Notes: generated from the letters alone by a model not told the origin. A stretch of 64,000 bases of DNA from Oopsacas minuta (GCA_024704765.1 JAKMXF010000066.1:310001-374000); one strand, 5' to 3'. Positions 1 through 11,678 are shown, numbered from the stretch's first letter. A program made the numbers and translations.

Positions 1-393
1 TATGAAGCTGGTGACATTCTGTACAGACGAATGAATGGGGTCCTAGGAATGTTCATATATCACTACGGAGTGTTTATCGGCAAAAAAGAAGTAATACAGT
101 TCACGTGTAGTGCGTGTAAAGCTAGTGAGGGTATATTAGAGAAAGTTAGTCTAGATGAATTTCTTGCTGGGGAACTTGAACTAGGGGTAATAACAAAGTT
201 CGAATATGCTACTAAAAATAAGAAAGACATTTGCAGGAAAGCATTCGAGATCTACCAGCTAGATGAGGAGAGGGAAGATTGGTGTGAATATAATTGGAGA
301 AGAAATAATTGTGAACATTTCGCTAACTACTGTGCTACAGGCCATAAGTACTCCAGCCAGTCAAGCTATTTTCTGATCAATTGTGTATTGTAA
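1..393 (+). CDS. LRAT-domain protein, 5' truncated by window edge
   Basis: The reading frame is open from base 1, upstream of the first ATG at 31, and the upstream residues (YEAGDILYRR) match the start of the LRAT domain in the paralogue at 5859-6308, so the true start lies left of the window. LRAT/PLAAT proteins are NlpC/P60-fold acyltransferases or phospholipases that act on membrane lipids through a His-His-Cys triad. The first His is present in the YHYGVFIG motif and the Cys in NCEHFANYCATG. The second His, expected 12 residues after the first, is Gln (EVIQFT). It may therefore have altered activity. The stop codon ends at 393. Family assignment is firm; substrate is unknown. Confidence 0.85.
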   Translation, partial: YEAGDILYRRMNGVLGMFIYHYGVFIGKKEVIQFTCSACKASEGILEKVSLDEFLAGELELGVITKFEYATKNKKDICRKAFEIYQLDEEREDWCEYNWRRNNCEHFANYCATGHKYSSQSSYFLINCVL

Positions 394-862
394 TGGTTGA
401 AACGTATACGGTATTTGTTTATGTGTAAATATTTTGTAATTAAATGTTATACGTACAAAATGGGAAAACTGTAACTTGTTGTAGTTAATCATTCTAAACG
501 TTGGTGTGCGAATTGTTACAAATCAATAGTTACATTTATGAATTGAATTAAATAGTGTAATTGCTGATTAGGTACAAATTCCAAGAATTTTATAGTTATT
601 TCCCATTTGACTTTATGGAGCTATACTTTTCATTGAATTTCCCCGAGGTTACACATATCCGTGAATACGTGTTCTATAACTGGAAAAGCACTGACTTTTT
701 CCAGTTCCCAAATATGATCATAATCCTTGAATGATTGTAAAATAATAAAAGTTTGTGGTTTGAGATTTGAAAATAAATAAAATGTATACACTTGAGATAT
801 AGCTGCTATATATATATATACAAATAAAATCAATAAATCAGATGAAAAGCAACAAAAACCGT
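394..862. other. Convergent intergenic gap, no gene seen
   Basis: This AT-rich stretch lies between the 3' ends of the LRAT gene (+) and the thioesterase gene (-). It contains a short TA run near 809-822 and presumably both 3' UTRs. I see no coding sequence or structured element. Confidence 0.6.
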
Positions 863-3712
863 TCAGGTATCTTCAGAATGAGATTTAGCAATTAAGCCTA
901 AAATATATTTCTGTAAGCCAATAAACACAATCTCAACTACACTAGATAACCCCATTAAGTCAGTAGCTACGAATGGTAACACAGTACTACTGATTTGATG
1001 CAAATAACAAAGATTAAATTTTTCAGAATGACCCTCAATTTGACTACAAACATATCCAGATGATATAACCTGTCCTCTCTCGTAAGATGGGTCTAGCGGG
1101 ATCAAATCTAGCTCTACAGAGCTAAATGCTATAGCATATGGATCTAAACTAGTGGATATTATGGGAGATCGTTTTGAGGCTAAAAGAACGAAATCTCTAA
1201 TTTTCTCACTGTGATCTAATGGCTTCATTATAAGTCTTACTATGACGTCATCATTAGTTATAGATTTAACAGTATCAGCTGATATACATAGCTTATCCCA
1301 TGTCTTCCTATCTTCAAGGAGAGATTGTTGTAACAGTTTAAATCCTGTCTCTGAATCTACACCTGCTATCTCTCCTTCACATTTCAGAGCAAAGAATTGA
1401 CTATCTTCATATTGATATAGAGTACAGGATCTGTTCTCATTGCTGTCAGATTTCTGCCAACCTACAACACAATTAAAAAGCATATTATCCTGTAATATTC
1501 GTTAATAACGTAAAAGTGGGGGTTAATTAAGCCATTCTTAGCCCACATCCTACAGCCTTGTAACATACAGCATTTCTAATAAACATAATAAATACTAACC
1601 AGTTAGAGTGTATAGCTTCATGAGGCTAGAAATATTCCCATATACAAGTGGCAGGAATTGATCTTTACTTGAAGGATCCAATAACGGTATCTTCTTATCA
1701 TTAACAAAAGTTCTTCTATCCAATCTCAAATGATATCTACCATAAGCTTCTGCAGCTCTCCTCTTCTCTATCTCCGTAGCAGGAGTTAGTTTAGGTAAGT
1801 TAATAAGGTTAAAATCTTCATCTCTCACTCCCAGATAGAAATAAGCAGATGATATATGTCTTTCTTCCTCATTTATTTTGTAAGCAGTCAGCCGTATCCC
1901 TACCTCCATACTCTTGTTGAATACGTTATTGACTGATGCTCTGAGACGAACTCTGTCACCCACACGGGATGGAGCTCTGAAGTGAATACTGTCCACAGCT
2001 AGTAAATAGAGAATATCGATAATTCCTTATACTCTATATAGCTACAATCTATATGATTGCTTTAACAATGAACTCTCATAATATGGGACACCGATATTTA
2101 TTGGAATGCTCGCTTATTACGAAGTCTAAAATTGCACGTATGTATGGCCCAAACCGAGTTACATAAATTATATAGGGTATATCGAAGTAATTATCGCAGT
2201 CCCTTGAGCTTCAATATAACGGGGAGTTGACTGTATACTATTTGTATTTACCCAGCAGAACAGGAGGTTTGTGTGCAAAGCGTAGTGCTGCTATCATAGC
2301 AGTAGAAGCCATCCACTCCATTAGCTGACCTCCAAACGTAGTACCGTGATGATTAGTATAACTAGGTACTACAACCTTGACTGTCTCAGCATAGGTGGGA
2401 GGAGATGTGTCAGATTGTATTAGACCGGGAGAAGAGTGGGGTTGATGTACTAGTTTCTTCTCTTGGATTGATACCTAGGGGAATAGGTATGTCATATTAT
2501 ATTTCCTCATTTGTTATTTCGCATACTATTAATAAGAACTTGTTTCAGCTCCACATGGTATCCATCTAAGCATGCGGGTTGGCGGCCTTCATGATTATTA
2601 TCTGAATATTTCATTAAGTTGACTTACCATGATACAAAGTAGCCAAATACATGGAAAATCTTCAATTACATACTCTACTTCCAAATATGTTATGTAAGGA
2701 GGTCTATGATTATAAATCACTACTATTCACCCGTTAGTTTGTCATTATATCGTATTAATTTTTACTGAGAAAATGGTGAATTAATGACAATATTCATGCG
2801 GTAGGTAATCTTGATGCGGGCAGTGGAGTTGAAACAAGTTTCCAACTAACAGTGGAAAAGTATTAAGAAATATAATTAATTCACCTTTCTAGTAAGCCTA
2901 CTCCTCCTCCTTTCAGAAGCTAGAAGGAATTCCTTTAGCTCAATAGGAGTGTTAGGGTATACTGGAGGTAATGGCAGCTTCCCTCCCTGATCACTCTGCA
3001 CTACGTAAGTGAAGTATGCTCTACACACTCTCTGCTTCATACCAGTACATGCGTCTTCTACCTCCACACTGGTGCTTACCTCCATGCTTGTGGTGAATGC
3101 ACGTGATACCTGAATGAAGAAAATCAATTAATTTACCATAATAGTATTTAGTAGCCTTTAATGTACAGTAGACACCATTAGCCACACTTTATATATATGG
3201 CAAAAACGTAGTTGAGGCTGTGATTTCTCTGAATATAGGTATTGTTACTGCCCATACCGGTTATTCACTGTTCCCTGCTCATACCAGTGACTCCATTAAC
3301 TGAGACCGAGTACTGTCCCATATGTTAACCAACGTTTAAATTTGCAGAAACAACTTTGATAAAGTTAATTTACCTTAGCTGTGAAGTGCACTATGTCCCC
3401 TGCTTTAACTGTATTCTCAAAAATAAGGTCATCTAATGTAACAGTTACACACGGTTTCCTAGCATGTTTCTCTGCACTCAAACAGGAAGCTATGTCTAAG
3501 AGCTTTAATATAATTCCAGCTTCTACTTCAAGGTTAGATCCTACCTGTGTAGGAATCAGCTCCTGCATTGATACTAGGGTATCATTCTTCTGATGGTCAT
3601 CAAGGGATGATAGAGAGGAGTGAGGGTTACGGGATAGAATACGGGTAGATGTAGTAGGGACACTGTGTGTGACGTCAGAGATACCTTTGTTGTGAGATAA
3701 TTCACTAGCCAT
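863..3712 (-). CDS. Acyl-CoA thioesterase, two hotdog domains plus START (ACOT11/12 type)
   Basis: Five exons on the minus strand (3374-3712, 2885-3109, 2252-2474, 1600-1998, 863-1461) join in frame through GT-AG introns to about 594 residues, close to vertebrate ACOT11/ACOT12. The first hotdog spans exons 1-2, with a VEAGIILKLLDIA helix and an AFTTSMEV strand. The second spans exons 3-4, with HHGTTFGGQLMEWM and SMEVGIRLTAY. Exon 5 resembles a START lipid-binding domain. The family hydrolyses acyl-CoA thioesters in the cytosol or mitochondria, and START probably senses lipid. The start is the ATG at 3712, preceded by AT-rich DNA. Intron 2 (2475-2884) holds a 304-bp inverted-repeat element and intron 3 (1999-2251) a fragment of another repeat. 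Whether it is ACOT11 or ACOT12 cannot be decided; it may predate their split. Confidence 0.88.
2080..2235. mobile_element. TA-flanked MITE (CAGTCAACTCC family), left-degraded copy
   Basis: The right part carries the family signature: a TATCGAAGTAATTATCGC-type block, then a GAGCTTCAATATAACG block and the GAGTTGACTG terminus. The left terminus is not clear. It lies in thioesterase intron 3, about 15 bp from the exon 3 donor. Confidence 0.6.
2537..2840. mobile_element. Non-autonomous element with 18-bp terminal inverted repeats, copy 1
   Basis: The left end AACTTGTTTCAGCTCCAC and the reverse complement of the right end differ at one of 18 positions. A diverged second copy lies at about 24054-24358 with shared internal blocks, for example near 2765-2810 and 24290-24330. 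It has no coding capacity and is inserted in a thioesterase intron. No target duplication was recognised. Confidence 0.75.
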
Positions 3713-4173
3713 CTTAAATAATTAGTATAAATTCGTAGTTTTAAGATTTGCAATATATATCTCATTCTGTATTATTAAATGCAAAATTGTGTTTCTATTT
3801 GTGCTGCTTTTAAATTCCATGTTTATATCCAAAACTTAAAAATATGAACAGAACTTCAATACCCCACCCATGCCTTTCAAAAGTACTATTACTCATTTAT
3901 TAAGAAGCTCAAATATGGCTTTCAGCATGTGCTTTATAAGTCTAAAATTGCAATTTGTTTGTTTGTCTCTACGAGTTGCACCCTATCCACCAATTCATAG
4001 AGTCCCTGAATTAATAATTTAAATACTAAAAATAATACAACTCGACTAGTAAAAACGCATACAAATCAAAATCTTGTTAAGGCCACAAACAAGATATAAA
4101 GCTACGTTACAATTTACAACTTTAAATATGCAAAACTTAGAAATTATCAACTCAAAACAAAAAATAATTATAA
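3713..4173. other. Upstream region of thioesterase gene, no gene seen
   Basis: This holds the 5' flank of the thioesterase gene and the 3' flank of the NHL-repeat gene, both on the minus strand. It is AT-rich and no further feature was recognised. Confidence 0.55.
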
Positions 4174-5307
4174 TCAAAATATCTGTAAACAGTTTTCATC
4201 TTTCTCGCATACAACTATAATCCCTCCCGTGGCATCTATTGCTATACCAAATGGATAAGAGAATTCTCCTACTTCCTGACCCTCCTTTCCAATCACATGT
4301 ATCTGTTCTCCCTCCTGATTAAACACATATACACAGTGACTGTGATAATCACTTAGAATAATATTAAACATTCTATCTACATCGAAATAATAAGAACTCT
4401 CAATTTGCTTGCCATCACCTCGTGATATGAGTCTGTTCAGTAGAGTATGATCTGAATTAAACACGAACATACACAAATCGCTACAATCTAACACAAACAC
4501 CTTGTTTCGTTTAGTTTTGACGTCACGTGGTGATTTAAACAAGCCTTCACCAAAAGTTGAATGGAAAACAAGGTATTGTGTAAATACCTGTACTCTATGG
4601 TTATACCTGTCACAAATATAAATATTATTTGTTTGGGAAAATGTTGTTATGCCTAGAGGAGAATTGAACTGTCCTTCTCCATTTCCTTTACGACCAACAT
4701 TATCAATGAATTTCCCTTCTAAGTTATATGCAGTAAAATAATGTCCTTCATTTTGTGTGACATATACTCTATCTTGTCCAATGCAAATACCTCTAGGCAA
4801 ATTCATTTGATTGCTGAACATGAACAGGTATATGAGACTACGCGTGAATACTTGTACTCTGTCGTTATCCCTATCTACTACATATATATTACCAGTCTTT
4901 CGATGCACAGCTAAGCATCGGGGTGAGTTAAATTCACCAGAACGCTTTGAGGTAGAATTCTTGCAGCTGTAAACAATTGGAACCTGTTTAGACTTATAAT
5001 CAGGAATAATAGGTTTTGCCTGTGATACATGAGACGGTTTCGGCAGACAAACTTTAATAGAACCTAAATTTGTTATTTTACTTTCAAATAATGGATCAAA
5101 TGCAAATTCGATTGACTGCTCAATTTCTTTGTTAGATTTATCAATAAAATAATTCTTGTATACAGATTCTATTTCTTCGAGACGGGAGAGAAGCATGTTC
5201 TCCCTCTCTATGAGAGCTTTGTGTGAACATTGGAAGCTGTATTGGATACGTTTTCGTGTTTGTTCTACTTCATTTGTGAAAGTTGTTTTCAACTCAATAC
5301 TAGCCAT
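4174..5307 (-). CDS. Coiled-coil/NHL-repeat protein (TRIM-NHL-like without RING or B-box)
   Basis: Single-exon ORF of 377 residues, ATG at 5307. Residues 1-80 are charged and heptad-rich, predicting a coiled coil. From about residue 125 there are five to six NHL-type repeats, such as SPRCLAVHRKTGNIYVVDRD followed by NDRVQVF, and later NNIYICDRYNHRVQVF and SYPFGIAIDATGGIIVV. NHL repeats form a beta-propeller that binds RNA or protein. The RING finger and B-box of true TRIM-NHL ubiquitin ligases are missing, so an adaptor role is more likely than ligase activity. The N-terminal coiled coil and the stretch after it resemble the N-terminus of the ubiquitin fusion at 61509, suggesting a shared lineage-specific module. 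The lack of introns may mean retroposition or simple gene style. Confidence 0.85.
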   Translation of the reverse strand: MASIELKTTFTNEVEQTRKRIQYSFQCSHKALIERENMLLSRLEEIESVYKNYFIDKSNKEIEQSIEFAFDPLFESKITNLGSIKVCLPKPSHVSQAKPIIPDYKSKQVPIVYSCKNSTSKRSGEFNSPRCLAVHRKTGNIYVVDRDNDRVQVFTRSLIYLFMFSNQMNLPRGICIGQDRVYVTQNEGHYFTAYNLEGKFIDNVGRKGNGEGQFNSPLGITTFSQTNNIYICDRYNHRVQVFTQYLVFHSTFGEGLFKSPRDVKTKRNKVFVLDCSDLCMFVFNSDHTLLNRLISRGDGKQIESSYYFDVDRMFNIILSDYHSHCVYVFNQEGEQIHVIGKEGQEVGEFSYPFGIAIDATGGIIVVCEKDENCLQIF

Positions 5308-5858
5308 TGCGTAATATTAATTCGGTGTAATTATAAATTAGTTGAAAACCAATTTAGTGAACTCAATAGATTCCAAAGATCAGTTAGAAATAATTCCTGA
5401 TAATAATGAATACGCCCTTGAGGGAAATAAGATCCAACTCTAAAGAAGGACAATATATTAGGCTAACTACCAGAATACTACATATAAAGGAAATTACAGC
5501 CACTGTCTGTATAACTACGTATACTAGTAAAAATGAATTCATTCATCTAGGCTGTATTTTCGTCCGGTCTATGACATTGCATCAAACCACCTTGACTTAA
5601 ACACATATACGTACAAATCTTTTATTGTAACAATTGATTAATAAGAGGGCAATTCCGAGTTTAAATCGTTAATTCTTGCAAAAATTGTAAGCAAATGATT
5701 AATGGGAACATAATTAGGTCCCTGGTAGACCCATTTTCCCCAATTTATATACTAAGTAGGATGTTTTAGGCACGTCGCAGATAGTAGGTATACACAACGT
5801 TGTGTGTCACCTTAGTAAGATAAACTTTAATGTCATATTTATACATAGAATAGAAATA
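5308..5858. other. Divergent intergenic region between NHL and LRAT genes
   Basis: This 551-bp gap separates two divergently oriented genes and so probably holds both promoters. No TATA-like site could be assigned among the AT-rich sequence. The small open frames in it show no family features. Confidence 0.5.
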
Positions 5859-6308
5859 ATGGGAGCAAGTCAAAGCGCAGGGACTAGTTCCACACCAACT
5901 TCAGGAAGCTCAAATTTGGAAACATCGCAATATACACGTGGAGACATACTCTACAGATATTTAGGTGGCATTGCTGGATTGACATTTTTGTATCATTATG
6001 GTGTGTATCTAGGTAAAAATGAAGTAATTCATTTTACACAGGGTAATAATAATGAAGGTTTGGTAGAGAGGGTCAGTCTCGAAGTATTTGCTAATGGGAA
6101 AGAGGTACGGGTTGAAACAGATTTTGGCCCATATAATGGCAGGAGATGTTCAGGCAGTGCAACTGCGGAAAAAGCCTCAAATATTTTCTATGAAGATGAC
6201 CCAGATTGGATAATATATGATAGGAATAACAGAAATTGCGAACATTTTACATCATATTGCGCAACTGGTGTAAAATACTCTAAACAAGCAAGAACGACGA
6301 CAAATTAA
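5859..6308 (+). CDS. LRAT/PLAAT-like acyltransferase, intact catalytic triad, N-myristoylation signal
   Basis: 149 residues. The ATG at 5859 is preferred over the in-frame ATG at 5802 because it gives MGASQSAG, a good N-myristoylation signal with Gly2 and Ser6, and leaves a normal-length LRAT domain. The domain begins GDILYR (about residue 29). The triad is complete: His46 in YHYGVYLG, His58 in EVIHFT, Cys127 in NCEHFTSYCATG. Such enzymes transfer acyl chains or cleave phospholipids at membranes. No C-terminal hydrophobic anchor is present, so myristoylation could supply membrane attachment. It is close to the partial gene at 1-393, and the two probably arose by local duplication, with the thioesterase and NHL genes between them. 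Confidence 0.88.
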   Translation: MGASQSAGTSSTPTSGSSNLETSQYTRGDILYRYLGGIAGLTFLYHYGVYLGKNEVIHFTQGNNNEGLVERVSLEVFANGKEVRVETDFGPYNGRRCSGSATAEKASNIFYEDDPDWIIYDRNNRNCEHFTSYCATGVKYSKQARTTTN

Positions 6309-7145
6309 ACTATTTTATTGTAGAACAATGATTAGATACTAAGTATTTCTTAAAAAGTTAATTTTTCCTCTTATATCTTGTGTATATGAAACTACTAAAC
6401 CAATTATTAAATATAATTATATACATTGAGTTCTAGAGGGCTCAATCAACAAGCTACTAATTAAATAGCCAATAAGCGACTTCATGGAAATTATATTTTG
6501 GGTTCTACCATCCTTCATGATATACGAAACGTTTTCCAGAATTTCTTACACTTGGACTCCTAAATCAAAATTTTGGGCTCAAATACCCCAAAACTCCCAA
6601 TATTTACCCAGTCAAGATATTGAAAGATTATCTCGATCTATTTTTGAATTAACGATGAAAGGTATGAAAAACATGACTCCAGGAGCCAGGGCGAAATCCC
6701 AGATTGTACTTATATGGTTATTGTCATATTAACAGCTCTACTGGTCGTACATCAACCTTTGCCGTTATGGACTTATGACATACCTATATTGATAGGTGAC
6801 TCACAAATTCATTCAAATACAAATAGAATCTATTATTAGAAAACAAATTGAATGTCTTAATGTACAACAAATATTATTAGCACAGAAGAAACTAACAAGA
6901 AACATGTACGAAAGTTAAATGTAGGACTAATACAGATAATTAGACAGCAAAACTGTCATTAAAACTAATAATACACGCATAAATAAGTGTGTGTGTTTAT
7001 ATAAATCAAGTTTTTATTGTGGAAGTATATTTACACTCTCTGAGGGGTGAGCTTGTGTTGAGTGGATTCAAGTGGGGTGAGGTGGGTGAGTTCTGTCACC
7101 AATTCAAAATACATAACAAACACATTCATGATGATAGCAAGTCTT
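6309..7145. other. Intergenic region between LRAT gene and 3' end of Ena/VASP gene
   Basis: This holds the 3' UTRs of two convergent genes. Open frames at 6484-6732 and 6989-7180 have no recognisable domain; the latter overlaps the last Ena/VASP exon on the other strand. Nothing else is supported. Confidence 0.5.
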
Positions 7146-10100
7146 CTATCTTTTGGATAATTCTTTACGGATTTCTGTAGAATGTAACACAAATAATTTA
7201 GTTGTAAATATCAGTAAAAGTAATATTTATGACATTTAGTATGTACAAAAAGTTTTTTCGTTTTAGTTATCCTCTGTTCAGGCGGTTCCCACGAATTTTC
7301 ACCAATGGACTCTATACTAACTTTAACACATTTTGTGGACACTCCCATAGACGTAGCAATAATTTTCGCATACATGCATATATAAACTTCAAACTTATAT
7401 AGGCCATTAAAAATTCAGGGCAACTTGTGAGTAATTTGTGAGAATAATATTATACAATGAAAAACGCGTAATTATGGTGTAGATGTGGCAGGCCATATTA
7501 GTGACAGTTCATCTACTATTACTTACCTGTTAGAATATCCTGTTTAGTTCTCTCTAATTCTATCTTGATATCTCTCATTATTTCCTAAGTATAAATAGTA
7601 TAAATTGAATTATAATTATTAAAATCTAGGAAATATATTACAAACCGATTTCATTGTTTGTAGATCTTTCGCTGTAATTGTAACTTCAGTCTTAGTTGGA
7701 GTTCTAAGGTAAGAAAGTTTGTAAACAATATTAAAACAATAACAACAGTATCACTTACTGTTTATTCTTGAATAAGGAATCCTGCTTTGTTACTTCTTTC
7801 TTTTCATTTGCTATAAAGATAAATTACATAAAAGAATTAAATTAGGAAAGTGCCCAATGCAAATACCTTGTGTAAGTATAAAGTACGTACTTAGAAAACA
7901 AATATGCTAAAATGTATTACGTATGTCAAAAAGTCTAATCTGATTGGTTTAACTTTAAACAGAAAAAGGTATGAAAATATTCACATAGAAAATTATATAC
8001 CCGAGGTGTATATCTAAAAAATGTACCCACTTGCCAATTTTAAGTAAATCGGACCACTAGATTTCTCAGGAACACGCGAACGGACGGACTTCGCATATCA
8101 TCCATGCCAAAATAGCATCTCCCTATAGGAGCTGTGCGAATATACAGATTAAGCTAGTATACTATATAATCTACTAAATAACTCACAAGTAAATGATTGG
8201 TTAGCTTTTGCTGGTGCAGGATTAGGAGAAATATTTCTATTGCTGGTGGGGTATGGAGAAGTAGGAGTTGGAGTACGATTTACATCCTAAGAAAGCATAT
8301 AAGTATATATTAGGTGGTATAATAGTCATTATCTAGGCGGGAGTATGGTCTCATATATACACATAAATACCAATTACGGCTAATGGCCATTGTACACAGT
8401 TTTGCCTGCTGTTGTGTATAATTTCCGATTATAGAATATTCATGAATTTTAAACAAACGAGTGCTACCGAGAAAATAAAGAGACACGTAACTAAATACAA
8501 TGGATGCGAAATATAATCATTCTTTGAATTCAAAATTGTATAAATTTGATTTGAATACTAATCTAACCTCTTTAGTAGCTCCAGAACGATTTTTCCTAGA
8601 AGATTTATAAAATACATTATTGCATATATTCTGTAATAATTCAGATTATATATCAACGTACATAGATTCAAATCTCTTCTGTATTTCATCCATGAGGTTA
8701 TTATTCTGTCCTCCCTTTTGTGAACCAGTCTAAATACAAATAATAATAATACATTAATAGAATTATTATAATATAAGTAAGATAACAAACTGATAGAAAT
8801 TCAGTATAGTCAACTCCTGTTATTTAGAAATCTTAACTGACAAATATGGTCCCAAAATTTCATCGGTCAGATCGAACTCTGCCTTATAGTTTATTTATCG
8901 CGGTATCTTGTGCTTCAATATAACTGGTGTTGAGTGTATATGCTCGGATAATTAGTATGAATATAGATGGTTTCCTGTTCTAAAGAAGAACGTAGATAAA
9001 ACTTACTCTAGATTTAGTTTGAGAAATTGTTGCTGAGCTCTGTGTTACAACCTTTTGTTTATGACCACCTGCTCCTCCTTTATGGAAACTAGCTACAATG
9101 ATTATAATTTGTAATACACGTGAATCTAGCTATTAAATAGTAAATACACACAATAAATTGTTGTTGTTGAAAACAAAAGATTGATCGTAAACAGGATTAA
9201 ATGAAGCTCATAGCTGTAGTGACAATTGGTGAAACTACTAAGTACATACAAAGACACAATGAAGCCAACAAGACAGTATAACTTATTTGGGTTCTCTCAA
9301 AAGATAAAATGTTATCCTACCGCGGGAGATCGATACTTATTTGGCATCAGTCTCTATAATATATAAAGTACGTATATCTGTACACGGTATGAGATTACAG
9401 TATTGGATTTTTCGACGAAATTCAAAGTAATTCCATATATGGTATATACGTAGTTACTAGTTACCTGGCATATCTGGAGGAGGAGATGGAATGTTGTACG
9501 CTGGAGAGGGAGATCTTGGAGGTTCGATTATCTAAGGTTAATAAAATATACGTAAAACTTAAGTTATATTCTTTCATAGCAATTGCGATTGTTATCAACT
9601 CGGTTAATACGTATAAATCTTATCCGAGTTCTATTGTATATGATAAGCAAATATTATGACGTCACCTCTAAATTATCCTGTATCTGCTCTTCATACTGAG
9701 ATGCAGATTGTTTAGAAAGTGGAGGAGGAGGAGGATATATAGGCAATTCCGATTTAATAGGATTTTGGTACTTTAACTGAACACCAAAAGTATTCCCTAC
9801 ACTCGTAACAGGTTCTATATCCTCATGTGTTTCTTTCTTAACAAAACCTTTAGGAGGAGGACTAGACTTGAATTTACTCTCCATATCATCTTGTACTTTC
9901 TTCTCCATTGCTCTCATATCATCTAATTCTCTCTGTTTCTCAGCTACTGCTTCTTCTAACCGTCTCTCTTGTTCAGCTAGACGTAATTTCTCGTCTTCAT
10001 CTTCCTTCTTACGTTGTAGATTTAATTTCCTCTGTAACTCTTCTTGATCTCTCCTCTCTTGTTCCAACCGTGCTTTCTCTTCTTTCCTAGCAACGGAAAC

Positions 10101-11678
10101 ATACAAATGGAATTTCAATACAGTAAACTCATACACGACAGTTTAAACTATATATCCTATTTGGCACATGTTACACGCGATCTCGATAATTCGAACGTCA
10201 TGGGAATATTTGTGTACAAATAATTAAGATTACAGTCATTGTACTGTAAAATGCTCTTTGTATTACAAATACCAGTGATTGTTGAATTCGCATGTCTACT
10301 ATGTCCACGTAGTTCGTATTACCGAAGTGATTTTCATTGTATGAGCTTTTGAGGGAGAATGAAATTTTCATGTCCTGAGTTTAGTATGAAGTAACCAGAA
10401 ACTATTCGTATTAATGTGGATGTTATTTTATTTATATATTTACGTATTGATATACTTACTCTTTTCTAATCTTCTCCTCAGCTATCCTCCTCCTATCAGC
10501 CTCCTCATCAGCCTCTCTCATTCTAGTTAGTCTATCCTGCTCTCTCTGTTCATCTAATAACTTTTGTCTTTCTTTCTCCAGCTGTTGTCTGTCCTGCTGG
10601 TGTGTATCTCCGTTAACAGATGATGAAATAGAATTTTGAGAGAGTCCTATAATATAATATAATATAAGATGGATCAGCAATTCAGTAAAGATAAATAATA
10701 CAAATTTTGACAGATCATAAATTATAGATTGACAATAAAGAACAAACTTTGAAATCAGATATTTAGTAATGTATTTACTATTAGCCATTTATATTATAAA
10801 ATAAGTACATACGTTTATTACTCCCATCAAGAGCTTCTTGTACTGTATCTCCAAAAGAAATGGCATCATTTAGATTAGCAAAGTTAAGACCGTAAACTTG
10901 CCTAGTGTCTCTCCACTGATGAAATGTATCTGTAGCTCTGTTGTAACGCATGCCTTTAAAAAGCGCACAGTTTATTACAACCTGTTAGAATAGATTTAAT
11001 TATACCAAAGTATTGTGAATAGACAAAGGAGTTTCTGGGAAATTAAATTGTTAATTATCAGAAATTTCACTATAAATTGTCAGAACGCAAGATATAGATA
11101 ATTCTACCAATAAACAATCCTAGTGTTTATAGTGTAACTTCCATTTATGGGGTGGCAGGGAGACCGAAAATGTTACTCAGTTTCACGTTTCTGCCAAATT
11201 CCCCGTTTGTGGAGGTTATGGTTACACTGTAACTGAAACTCACTTCTTTGTCTGCTATCTTCCTAGCTACAATCCTATGTGTATTGTTTTGCTGATGTAC
11301 AAATAATTGTACTTTAGAAATTGAAGGCTCTCCAGAGCCAGAAGGTGTCCATTTCTTTATTCCTTCATCATACGTCATCACCTGGGCTCTGACATCGATC
11401 AGTGAAATCTCACTACAGGAATAAACGTAGAATAACGTAATAGTGACACATAGAAAATCTAATAAAATTCATATTAATTGAAAGACTAATTACAAGTAGC
11501 ACGTATACAGTAATTATATTATCTGCTCAAGAATCCATAACTAATTATCTCCCTCACAAATCAAAATACAACAGAGCTCGGATAAGACGTAGTGAATCAT
11601 AAGAAACAAAAAATAGTCCGTCTTAACTGAGTTCTAGTGTATATGTTAAATTTTAACTCACCTATCTAAATTACTCAT
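7146..11678 (-). CDS. Ena/VASP family actin regulator
   Basis: Fourteen exons join in frame: 11662-11678, 11244-11412, 10813-10981, 10460-10646, 9666-10086, 9465-9531, 9007-9092, 8662-8729, 8568-8595, 8187-8286, 7759-7810, 7646-7703, 7527-7584, 7146-7174; 502 residues. Residues 1-118 form an EVH1 domain with the aromatic triad for proline-rich ligands (Tyr in MTYDEG, Trp in KKWTPSG, Phe in TFHQWRD). Residues 135-290 are a Glu/Arg-rich helix. A short proline tract (IYPPPPPL) could bind profilin. EVH2 follows: NNNLMDEIQKRF resembles the G-actin-binding block, and the C-terminus (from DLQTMKSEIM to IRKELSKR) matches the tetramerisation coiled coil. Ena/VASP promotes actin filament elongation at leading edges and adhesions. 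The short exons 8-9 are the least certain. Confidence 0.9.
8807..8938. mobile_element. TA-flanked MITE (CAGTCAACTCC family), diverged copy
   Basis: Starts TAGTCAACTCCTGTTAT and ends GCTTCAATATAACTGG plus a diverged GTTGAGTGTA terminus, with the family internal block AAATATGGTCCCAAA. It sits in Ena/VASP intron 7, between exons 7 and 8. Confidence 0.65.
11130..11232. mobile_element. Remnant of GGAGGTTACACT-type MITE beside Ena/VASP exon 2
   Basis: The sequence near 11190-11230 (TCTGCCAAATTCCCCGTTTG, then TGGAGGTTATGGTTACACTG) matches the right ends seen at about 16140-16166, 18765-18787 and 23380-23403. It lies about 12 bp from the exon 2 splice donor. Confidence 0.5.

Noticed and set aside
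808-825. CRISPR array, IS element or prokaryotic operon anywhere in the window
   Set aside because: No direct-repeat/spacer pattern and no transposase genes. Spliced genes show this is eukaryotic nuclear DNA.
6484-6732. 82-residue ORF after the LRAT gene
   Set aside because: No domain, no similarity to neighbours and no plausible splice link; probably chance.
9654-10788. Two coiled-coil ORFs as independent or drebrin-like genes
   Set aside because: Splice phase connects them to an upstream EVH1 domain and a downstream tetramerisation segment, which identifies Ena/VASP.
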